The translations under genes were made by a program, and so were the position numbers. Below the pieces are notes generated by a model. The model did not search any database. It worked only from the letters and a program-made list of their open reading frames with translations, and was not told the origin of the DNA. A stretch of 9,634 bases of DNA from an uncultured Lachnospiraceae bacterium (GTDB lineage: Bacteria > Bacillota > Clostridia > Lachnospirales > Lachnospiraceae), in the NCBI GenBank assembly GCA_934434905.1, contig CAKSAI010000104.1, forward strand, positions 1-9,634, written 5' to 3'. Positions 1-6,058 of the stretch are shown piece by piece (position 1 is the first letter of the stretch; every line of letters starts with the position of its first letter).

Positions 1-51
1 GTTTTTATGTTATTTTCAAGCACAAAACCACATAAAAATTACAAAAACAAC

Positions 52-111
52 AGAAAATCAAAACAGAGGCCACACAGAATCCGCCTGATGCGTCCTTCTG
101 CCTGCCTCTGT
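52..111 (-). terminator. Intrinsic terminator of the sugar operon
   Basis: On the minus strand, ACAGAGGC (104-111 read in reverse) pairs perfectly with GCCTCTGT (63-70 read in reverse). Inner pairings include CAGAA (75-79) with TTCTG (96-100). Transcription leaving the hairpin then meets a T-rich run (complement of about 52-62, TTTTGATTTTC). It lies about 55 bases past the aldolase stop codon, where the operon is expected to end. The 8 bp outer stem and T-rich tail are visible directly; that it terminates is inferred. Confidence 0.7.
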
Positions 112-172
112 CATTTGAAGCGTTCAAAGATATCCAGCGTCTGTCATTTACAACGTTCCCGGATATCTAGCG
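107..172. repeat. Two tandem imperfect 33-bp repeats at the aldolase 3' end
   Basis: The units 107-139 and 140-172 abut exactly and match at 26 of 33 positions. Both begin TCTGTCATTT and end with GATATC(C/T)AGCG. The second unit contains the aldolase stop codon (167-169) and the first overlaps the right arm of the operon terminator. Read on the minus strand in a frame other than the aldolase frame, each unit ends a peptide of the form LDI-x-ER-x-K followed by TGA. The pattern suggests a local tandem duplication of a gene end. Confidence 0.7.
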
Positions 173-1087
173 CATAGAGAATATCTCCATCGCCTTCTTG
201 CAATTTTCCTTCATCGCCTGGGTTCCCCACTGCACAATATCATGATACATGATGGGGGTATCCTTACCGCTCTCCACCAGAGAATAGCAATACTTGTAAT
301 GTTTGCCGTCCTTTTCCACGGGGATACACCCCATCCGGAACTGGCTGGCAATGGTCTCTCCGCCTGCCATGGCCATGTAAGTATAGTAGTTGACCTTGCG
401 CACACCCTTTGCGATAGCCTTGCGGAAATCCTCCGGGCTGACGCCGGAGCCGCCATGCATGACTACCGGGATATTGGCCTGCTTGCGCACATTCTCCACA
501 ACGGAAAAGTCCAGCTTGGGCTTGCTCAAATAAACGCCGTGGGTCGTGCCGAAGGAACACGCCAGCGCGTCGATCCCGGTACCTTCCACAAAGCGCTTTG
601 CCTCCTCCGGATCGGTGTAGATCTTCTCCGGATCAGCGCCATTTCCCGCTGTACCGGATCCTGTCTCCCGCTTTCCCATACAGCCGATCTCCGCCTCCAC
701 GGAGGCTCCGGTCTGTCTGGCGAAGGAAACCGCAAGCCTGGTATTTTCCAGATTTTCCTGAAATGGTAACACGGAGCCGTCATACATGACGGAGGTAAAG
801 CCAAGGCTTAACGCCTTGCACACATAGTCCAGCGTCTCGCCATGATCCAGATGTACACAGACCGGAACCTTGGCTCGTTCTGCAAGCTCCAGCATGATGG
901 GACCGATCACCGAGATGGGCATAATCTCCTCATGCACCTGGGCGTGCTGGATGATTACAGGCACATCCAGCTCCTCCGCCGCACCGATCACCGCCATGAC
1001 CGATTCCAGATTCGGTGTATTAAAGGATCCGGCTGCACATTTTCGCGCTTCGCAAAGATTTAATATCTGTTTCAAAGTAACTAACAT
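167..1087 (-). CDS. Class II (fructose-bisphosphate-type) aldolase, zinc-dependent
   Basis: This 306-residue cytoplasmic enzyme belongs to the class II ketose-bisphosphate aldolase family, which reversibly joins or cleaves dihydroxyacetone phosphate and an aldehyde. Visible landmarks are VHLDHGE (78-84) with the catalytic Asp81 and zinc ligand His82, SVMYDGS (99-105), EAEIG (131-135), THGVY (182-186) with a likely zinc His, and the phosphate loop HGGSG (211-215). The usual N-x-[DN]-T-[DE] signature is changed to NYYTYM (233-238), which keeps Asn and Thr but loses the acidic residue. A C-terminal part (about 243-306) also differs from the GatY/KbaY pattern, so the substrate may not be fructose bisphosphate. 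GAGGAG at 1094-1099 lies 6 bases before the ATG and overlaps the TGA of the upstream gene, suggesting translational coupling. It is the last gene of the operon and probably cleaves the phosphorylated ketose made by the two enzymes upstream. The family is clear; the substrate is unknown. Confidence 0.9.
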   Translation of the reverse strand: MLVTLKQILNLCEARKCAAGSFNTPNLESVMAVIGAAEELDVPVIIQHAQVHEEIMPISVIGPIMLELAERAKVPVCVHLDHGETLDYVCKALSLGFTSVMYDGSVLPFQENLENTRLAVSFARQTGASVEAEIGCMGKRETGSGTAGNGADPEKIYTDPEEAKRFVEGTGIDALACSFGTTHGVYLSKPKLDFSVVENVRKQANIPVVMHGGSGVSPEDFRKAIAKGVRKVNYYTYMAMAGGETIASQFRMGCIPVEKDGKHYKYCYSLVESGKDTPIMYHDIVQWGTQAMKENCKKAMEIFSMR

Positions 1088-1097
1088 TCTAAACTCC

Positions 1098-2075
1098 TCA
1101 TTCCTGCGAATCCAGCATTCGCACTTTCACCTGATATTTCTTCTGTTCACCCGGTGCGAGGAACTTAAGCATTCCCTTCCGGCGCATCACGTCGCGTCCG
1201 TCCGGATAGCAGTTCCCGCATTCCAATCCCATTACATAATCCCGCACGCCCATCATCTTCCACTCCACAAAGCCATCCAGCTCCTTGGCATTGAAGGTGA
1301 TCTCCAGGCCCTGCCCCAGCTTGGGCTGATAGATGGATGCCTTTCCGTTTTCATCCGGGAACTTGTGATAATAGCAACGCTCCTGATACCCCGCTTCCGG
1401 CTTGATCGCCTTGCTCCAGTTGGCAAGATCCTCCGCCGCATGATCATCGCGCGGCTCGACCCGGGCAGACGGAACCGTTATCACGCTGTCCTCATCCAGC
1501 AGCGGATATCCCATATTCATATGATACAGGATCTCAAAAGGCTGGGTGGTATCCCCGGTATTCTCGATAACATCCGTGATGACAAATTCATTCTTCTGTG
1601 TGCTCACGCGAAGCTCTCTGGTAAGCCGTAGCTTCCGGGCAAAAAGAACCTCGTCCTTCGTCACGGCACGCACCACCAGATCTTCCCCTTCCTGGCAGAA
1701 GTAGCTGTGCTCCGAGGGTGTATTCGCAATCGTGCCGTGCAGCGGCAGCAGCTCGCCTCCATCCTCACAGGGTGAGCCCACAGCCTCCAGACCGCAGGTG
1801 GTTAAGAACCCTGCCGTAAAGGATTTCAGCCAGTTCGTTCCCGTCGCCTGGTAAAAAGCTGGGGCCACATATCCACAGGGTGAAAAATAAGACATATTGA
1901 TCCCGCGGTAGCGAAGTCTCGCGATATCTGCACAGCGATCCGGTGAAACCGTAAGCTCCAGTCCCTTCCCGTTGTTGATCTCGTACAGGCGCATCCCATC
2001 GCCCTTTCCGCCCACCAGGCGGTGTTCCTCCACACCATAAAGCTGACTTTCGTGTCCGATATACGGATTAACCAT
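1098..2075 (-). CDS. DUF4432 / aldose 1-epimerase-like protein
   Basis: About 325 residues of the galactose-mutarotase-like beta-sandwich fold, most like the DUF4432 group. Members are thought to interconvert sugar anomers or otherwise act on free sugars. Typical stretches are GKGDGMRLYEINNGKG near the start, the DRCADIARL segment, the CGLEAVGSP segment, LPLHGTI, LYHMNMGYPLL, and ECGNCYPDGRD near the end. The conserved His residues in LPLHG and YHMNMG are candidate catalytic or binding residues. I chose the second ATG (2075) because AAGGAGG (2084-2090) is 8 bases away. The first ATG at 2081, two residues longer, would leave only 2 bases. The ribosome binding site overlaps the kinase stop codon (TAAAGGAGG), so the two genes are probably translated together. 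Its likely job is to supply the isomerase with the anomer it needs; the exact sugar is not visible. Confidence 0.85.
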   Translation of the reverse strand: MVNPYIGHESQLYGVEEHRLVGGKGDGMRLYEINNGKGLELTVSPDRCADIARLRYRGINMSYFSPCGYVAPAFYQATGTNWLKSFTAGFLTTCGLEAVGSPCEDGGELLPLHGTIANTPSEHSYFCQEGEDLVVRAVTKDEVLFARKLRLTRELRVSTQKNEFVITDVIENTGDTTQPFEILYHMNMGYPLLDEDSVITVPSARVEPRDDHAAEDLANWSKAIKPEAGYQERCYYHKFPDENGKASIYQPKLGQGLEITFNAKELDGFVEWKMMGVRDYVMGLECGNCYPDGRDVMRRKGMLKFLAPGEQKKYQVKVRMLDSQE

Positions 2076-2083
2076 ATCCATTT

Positions 2084-2090
2084 CCTCCTT
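2084..2090 (-). promoter_or_regulatory. Ribosome binding site that decides the epimerase start
   Basis: AAGGAGG on the minus strand, overlapping the kinase TAA (2090-2092). Spacing is 8 bases to the ATG at 2075 and only 2 bases to the ATG at 2081, favouring 2075. Confidence 0.7.
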
Positions 2091-3574
2091 TAGACCAGCG
2101 GCCGCACCGCATCGTAGAGCTGCCGGTATCGCTGATAAATCTTTTTGTACTTTTTGTGCATTTGAGGATTCGGCTCATATATCTTCTTTTTCTCCACCAT
2201 ATGGCCTGCCGCATCCTCCAGGCCATTATAACACCCAACTGCGATTCCAGTCAACATGGCACTCCCCACGGTTCCGGCATCCGCAGTCGCCAGCGCAGTG
2301 ATCGGAATATTCAGCATATCTGCCTTCATCTGCATAAAGGCTTCTGATTTGGCACCTCCACCCGTGGCGTGAAGCATCTTAAAATGAATCCCGGACGCCT
2401 TCAGCCATTCCATGTTCAGAACCATCTCATAGACTACACCTTCCATACAGGCACAGTAGATATCACTGACCGTCGAAGCTGTGGTCAAGCCCAGGATTGC
2501 GCCCTTAGAGCCGGTATCCATATAGGGTGTGGCCGCTCCCGCGAAATGCGGCAGCACCAGCATACCCGTTGGCTTCGCAGCTCCCTGCTCCAGCAGTTCG
2601 TTCACAGAGATTCCACGCTCCGCAGCCAGCTCCTTCTCTTTTTTCGCCAGGGTATCCACACACCACTGGATCAGCGCCCCTCCGGTATAGGAAAATGCAT
2701 ATGCCACGTATTTTCCCGGGATCACATAAGGAACCACTGCATAATTGCCATCATACATGGCTCGAAGCTCCGGGATACTGTCATAGACCGGAACCATACA
2801 CTCCACCGTTCCGGCACCGTCCATGGCGATATCCGAGGTAAAGACTCCGGCACCCACTGTGGCCGCGATCTGGTCATGGCTGATGGATACAATCTGAAGC
2901 TCCGGCGAGAATCCCATCTCCGCTGCAAGCTTAGGCAGGATCCTGCCTGCCGAGGTTCCGGTAGGCACAGGCCTTGACATGAGCCCCATATCCACACCTG
3001 CCAGCCGGAAGATCTCTTCGCTCCAGTTCAGTGCTGTGATATCGAAAGCCATAGTTCTGGCCGCCAGCGAGTAATCGATCTGGGCATTTCCGGTCAGATG
3101 AAATACCACAAAATCGCCCATCAGAAAAGCATGGCGCGCCTGACTGTAGATTTCATTCCGATGCTTTTTCATCCACATCAGCTTGGAGATACTGTACATC
3201 TCATGGGGCTTTAACCCGGTAATGGAGGCAATATTCCTGCCGCCAAGCTTCTCTGTCAGTTCCCGGCACTCCTCACTTCCTCTGGGATCGGTGTAGAGCA
3301 GAGCCGCATGCAGCGGATTTCCTGCATCGTCGGTCAGGACAAAGGTTTCGCCAAAGCTGGTGACGCCGATTCCCGCGATATCCGGATGCTTTGCTGCAAT
3401 CTCCTTCATCACGGACATCACCGCCGTAAGTATCGTCTCCGCCTGCACCTCATGGACGCTTCCGCCCCGCTTCACCGGATAATCCCGATATGCTTTGTCC
3501 AGGAAAGCACCGTTGCTCTCAAATACCGTCAATTTGCATCCGGTAGTTCCGATATCCAGTCCTGCTATCTTCAT
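2090..3574 (-). CDS. FGGY-family carbohydrate kinase (xylulokinase-like)
   Basis: This 494-residue cytoplasmic kinase has the usual length and two-domain layout of the FGGY family, which phosphorylates sugars, often ketoses, with ATP. Seen are the N-terminal phosphate-binding DIGTTGCK (7-14), SISHDQIAATVGAG (230-243) with the expected catalytic base Asp234, GAGTVE (253-258), the adenosine-region TGGGAKSEAFMQMKADML (404-421), and DAGTVGSAM (432-440). AAGGAGG (3580-3586) lies 5 bases before the ATG, fixing the start. The gene follows the isomerase by 56 bases and runs directly into the epimerase. By position it most likely phosphorylates the ketose made by the isomerase so that the aldolase can cleave it. 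FGGY members act on xylulose, ribulose, fuculose, rhamnulose, erythritol or glycerol, and sequence reading alone does not separate these. No residue loss or frameshift is seen. Confidence 0.9.
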   Translation of the reverse strand: MKIAGLDIGTTGCKLTVFESNGAFLDKAYRDYPVKRGGSVHEVQAETILTAVMSVMKEIAAKHPDIAGIGVTSFGETFVLTDDAGNPLHAALLYTDPRGSEECRELTEKLGGRNIASITGLKPHEMYSISKLMWMKKHRNEIYSQARHAFLMGDFVVFHLTGNAQIDYSLAARTMAFDITALNWSEEIFRLAGVDMGLMSRPVPTGTSAGRILPKLAAEMGFSPELQIVSISHDQIAATVGAGVFTSDIAMDGAGTVECMVPVYDSIPELRAMYDGNYAVVPYVIPGKYVAYAFSYTGGALIQWCVDTLAKKEKELAAERGISVNELLEQGAAKPTGMLVLPHFAGAATPYMDTGSKGAILGLTTASTVSDIYCACMEGVVYEMVLNMEWLKASGIHFKMLHATGGGAKSEAFMQMKADMLNIPITALATADAGTVGSAMLTGIAVGCYNGLEDAAGHMVEKKKIYEPNPQMHKKYKKIYQRYRQLYDAVRPLV

Positions 3575-3596
3575 GGCATCCTCCTTCCTGCACTCC

Positions 3597-3634
3597 GTGA
3601 AACACGGCTGCGACTGTTTTTCTCATTGTTTCAC
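3597..3634. repeat. Inverted repeat in the isomerase-kinase gap
   Basis: GTGAAACA (3597-3604) and TGTTTCAC (3627-3634) are perfect 8-base complements with 22 bases between them. The right arm covers the isomerase stop codon (3631-3633). No T-run follows on the transcribed strand, so it does not look like a terminator. It could be an mRNA processing or stabilising hairpin, or chance. Confidence 0.35.
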
Positions 3635-5031
3635 TCAATATCCACCCAGTCATATCCCAGATAAGTAGTGAAAGCTTCCTTCAATATCTCTCTCATATGC
3701 CCCACGCCCACGGATGTGTGGTGCTTGAAACCGCCTCTCGCCAGCCGGATCAGCTTATTCTGCAGATCAGGAATCTCTGCCACTCCGCCGCAGCCGAAGA
3801 ATCCCTCCTCGATGGGATCGTCCGTGAATCTTGCTTCGCTGGCATACACAAGGATCTTTCCGTCCTTGGTCTGACAGTTGGAAAAGGTCATCTCATAGGG
3901 CCGGATCCGTCCCTCGTTGCTGCCCCATCCGGAGCCGGGATCGCCCTTGGCAAACATCTTATGCTCTGTGACCGTTCCCTTCCCCGTCATCAGAGACTGT
4001 GCCACCGGGCCGCAATGGAACAGAATCACCTTGTTCTCATCCTCACCATAGTTATTGTTCCAGTCCAGAACAGCGGTAGGCTGTCCGCTGGCAAGATTCA
4101 TCGCCCGCATAGTCAGCGCGGAGCACATATCGATCTCGCAGGATGCCACGATTCCTCTGTCATTCAGTTCACTTAGAAGCACACAGGGACAGATGCGCAG
4201 CATCGTCTCCATCTCATTCCAACACCGCAATGTCAGTGCGTCCAGATGATATTCCTCAATATATTCGTCGAGAACCACGGACACCTTCGCCAAGGTCCGC
4301 ATGTTGCTGTCCGGTACCATAGAGCAGTCCGTATAGTTTTTCAGGCGCTCCTCTTTGTCCAGAACAGCTTTGTCGTCATCCGCCTTCTGTCCCACCTTGA
4401 AAAATACCTCGGACAGATCGAAGGATTCTACGTTGATGCCATATTTCTGCAGTGTGATCTCGTCGAAGCGCACGGTCTTAAACGCGGTGGTTCTTGCACC
4501 GATACAGCCCACATTGAAGCGCTTCATGCCCTTCACCACCCGGCAGATAGCTGCAAAGTCCCGGAGGTTCCCGGCAAAGGCCTCCGACAGCGGGTGTACC
4601 ACATGGGGCTTCATCACCGTGAAAGGCACCTGATACTGGGTGAAAACATCGGTCACGGAAAATTTTCCGCAATAGGCATCCCGCCGATGTGCAAAGTCCA
4701 GCTTCCCGATCTCATCCGGATAGGCCTGCATCAGGATCGGCACGCCCGCATCCTGCAGAGCCGTGATGGCTCCGTTCTCATCTGCGAAAATCGGCATGGA
4801 GAAGATCACTCCATCGAACTCACCTTCATGCTCCTTCAGCCATTTTGCATACAGAAGGCCTTCATCCCTGGTCTCCACACCGCCATACCGGGTCAGCCCG
4901 GGATCCATGGCGATATAGTCGTATCCGGCATCCGTCACGGCCTTGATCATGTCCTCTCTGGCACCGTAGATCAGCTCTCCCGGCATAAATCCCCGGTTGC
5001 AGAAGCAGAGTGCAAAGGTCATTTTCTTCAT
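3631..5031 (-). CDS. L-fucose/L-arabinose isomerase-family protein
   Basis: A 466-residue sugar isomerase-like protein, expected to interconvert an aldose and a ketose with a divalent metal. It is shorter than classical FucI (about 590 residues). The C-terminal half carries the features expected of a fucose-isomerase-type metal site: an acidic segment RCWNEMET (269-276) with Glu273 or Glu275, CEID (298-301) with Asp301, and FKHHTSVGVGH (435-445) with His437/438. These assignments are by analogy with FucI (Glu, Asp, His). The ATG at 5031 is preferred because AAGGAG (5041-5046) lies 9 bases upstream. A longer in-frame start at 5064 would place that site inside the coding region and would overlap the predicted -10 box at 5063-5068. 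It is the first gene of the operon and lies divergently from the AraC/PocR regulator. Substrate candidates are a deoxyhexose, hexose or pentose; none is proven. Confidence 0.87.
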   Translation of the reverse strand: MKKMTFALCFCNRGFMPGELIYGAREDMIKAVTDAGYDYIAMDPGLTRYGGVETRDEGLLYAKWLKEHEGEFDGVIFSMPIFADENGAITALQDAGVPILMQAYPDEIGKLDFAHRRDAYCGKFSVTDVFTQYQVPFTVMKPHVVHPLSEAFAGNLRDFAAICRVVKGMKRFNVGCIGARTTAFKTVRFDEITLQKYGINVESFDLSEVFFKVGQKADDDKAVLDKEERLKNYTDCSMVPDSNMRTLAKVSVVLDEYIEEYHLDALTLRCWNEMETMLRICPCVLLSELNDRGIVASCEIDMCSALTMRAMNLASGQPTAVLDWNNNYGEDENKVILFHCGPVAQSLMTGKGTVTEHKMFAKGDPGSGWGSNEGRIRPYEMTFSNCQTKDGKILVYASEARFTDDPIEEGFFGCGGVAEIPDLQNKLIRLARGGFKHHTSVGVGHMREILKEAFTTYLGYDWVDIE

Positions 5032-5040
5032 TTTGTTCAT

Positions 5041-5046
5041 CTCCTT
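5041..5046 (-). promoter_or_regulatory. Ribosome binding site that decides the isomerase start
   Basis: AAGGAG on the minus strand lies 9 bases before the ATG at 5031. It would abut the ATG at 5040 with no spacer, and it lies downstream of the ATG at 5064. This supports a start 11 codons later than the longest frame. Confidence 0.7.
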
Positions 5047-5062
5047 GTCTGTTGTTTTTTTC

Positions 5063-5091
5063 ATTATATTGCTTTAAAAGGGATAAATATA
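5063..5091 (-). promoter_or_regulatory. Probable promoter of the sugar operon, weak -35
   Basis: A perfect minus-strand TATAAT (5063-5068) lies 16 bases before the ribosome binding site of the isomerase. Seventeen bases further upstream the hexamer is TATATT (5086-5091), a poor match to TTGACA. A good -10 with a poor -35 is common where an AraC-type activator recruits polymerase, and the gene for such a regulator starts just across this gap. Activator dependence is inferred; no clear operator repeat was found. Confidence 0.45.
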
Positions 5092-5112
5092 TAGTGTTCC
5101 GTTCTTTTTACT

Positions 5113-5140
5113 TTGATTTTGTTCGCAGATTTGGTATAAT
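5113..5140 (+). promoter_or_regulatory. Promoter of the AraC/PocR regulator gene
   Basis: TTGATT (5113-5118), a 16-base spacer and TATAAT (5135-5140) preceded by TGG (5132-5134), which makes an extended -10. The gene's ATG follows about 31 bases later with a good ribosome binding site at about 5158-5164. It diverges from the operon promoter at 5063-5091, so a regulator bound between about 5069 and 5112 could affect both. Confidence 0.75.
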
Positions 5141-5171
5141 AAGAAATATTAAAAGACAAGGGGGCTTTTCC

Positions 5172-6017
5172 ATGATCTCCACCTACAACCTGACAAAACT
5201 GAATTCCCTGCTGAAGGATTTCTTCACTTTGACGCAGATTCGGATTACCGTGTTTGACGAGACCTTCCAGGAACTGGCCGCCTATCCTGCAGACATCTCT
5301 TCCTTCTGCCGGATCATCCGCACGGACAAGGCCGCCGAGGTCAAATGCCGCCAGTGTGACGAGCGCGCCTGTGAGATTGCCAGCAGGAGACGTTCCCCCT
5401 ATATCTACCGCTGCCACGCAGGTCTGACGGAGTGCATCGCACCGCTTTATCTTGGGAATATCGTGATCGGATATCTGCTATTCGGACAGGTATTTTCCTA
5501 TAAGACCCACGAGGAGGGCTGGGAGATCATAGGGGAGCTGTGCCATTCTTATCAGGTAGACCATGCAAAACTAAAAGAAGCCTGCTTAGAGCGGCCCGTT
5601 ATCTTAGAGGATTATATTACCTCTGCCTCCAACATTCTTATGGCGGTGGCATCTTATCTGTGCATGGAACGCATGGCGATCATCCGCCACAAGGAGCTGC
5701 CGGTGCAGATTGACGAATATATTTTGGAGCATTATACGGAAAATATCAGTGTTACTTCGATCTGTCAGTATTTTCAGATTGGAAAGACGTATCTCTATGA
5801 GATTGGGAAGCAGTGCTACGGTATAGGCATCGCAGAGCACATCCGCAATCTGCGCATTGAGAAAGCCAAGACTCTGCTGGTGGAAGCGCCCGAACTTCAT
5901 ATCGATGAGGTCGCTTCCCGCTGCGGTTTTAGCGATTATAATTATTTTATTACCATGTTCAAGCGGGAGGTGGGGATGTCGCCGAAGAGGTTTCAGCATT
6001 GCTCCTATAACGCCTAA
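5172..6017 (+). CDS. AraC-family transcriptional regulator with PocR-like sensory domain
   Basis: A 281-residue cytoplasmic DNA-binding protein. Residues about 5-165 resemble the PocR ligand-sensing domain, with its cysteine-rich core: FCRIIR (Cys46), Cys59, Cys62 and Cys67 in the CRQCDERAC segment, and RCHAGLTECIAPL (80-92) with Cys81 and Cys88. PocR domains are thought to sense small metabolites such as diols. Residues about 175-275 form the double helix-turn-helix of AraC regulators: first helix pair about 192-213 (ISVTSICQYFQIGKTYL), second about 243-264 (IDEVASRCGFSDYNYF), and the closing GMSPKRF (268-274). The ATG at 5172 has an AAGGGGG site 7 bases upstream and its own promoter. An in-frame start at 5010 would run through the promoter and the neighbouring gene and is rejected. 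It probably activates the divergent sugar operon, with a pathway sugar or intermediate as the likely signal. Family confidence is high; target and ligand are inferred. Confidence 0.9.
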   Translation: MISTYNLTKLNSLLKDFFTLTQIRITVFDETFQELAAYPADISSFCRIIRTDKAAEVKCRQCDERACEIASRRRSPYIYRCHAGLTECIAPLYLGNIVIGYLLFGQVFSYKTHEEGWEIIGELCHSYQVDHAKLKEACLERPVILEDYITSASNILMAVASYLCMERMAIIRHKELPVQIDEYILEHYTENISVTSICQYFQIGKTYLYEIGKQCYGIGIAEHIRNLRIEKAKTLLVEAPELHIDEVASRCGFSDYNYFITMFKREVGMSPKRFQHCSYNA

Positions 6018-6045
6018 AAAGGTCTTGCTCACGCAAGACCTTTTA
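6016..6045. terminator. Bidirectional intrinsic terminator between araC-type gene and clpB
   Basis: AAAAGGTCTTGC (6017-6028) and GCAAGACCTTTT (6033-6044) form a perfect 12-bp stem with the 4-base loop TCAC. The A and T runs at the two edges give a U-tract in either direction. It starts at the regulator's stop codon (6015-6017) and lies 14 bases past the clpB stop, so it can serve both convergent genes. Confidence 0.9.
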
Positions 6046-6058
6046 CAAGCACAACTTT

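Noticed and set aside
870..1631. Long plus-strand open frame opposite the aldolase and epimerase genes
   Set aside because: It spans the junction of two clear minus-strand genes and its translation is low-complexity, without motifs.
4246..5094. Long plus-strand open frame opposite the isomerase gene
   Set aside because: It is the shadow of a well-supported gene, with no family likeness and no fitting ribosome binding site.
5010..5171. Upstream in-frame extension of the AraC/PocR regulator by 54 codons
   Set aside because: It would overlap the divergent isomerase gene and run through the regulator's own promoter (5113-5140). The ATG at 5172 has a good ribosome binding site and starts where PocR similarity begins.
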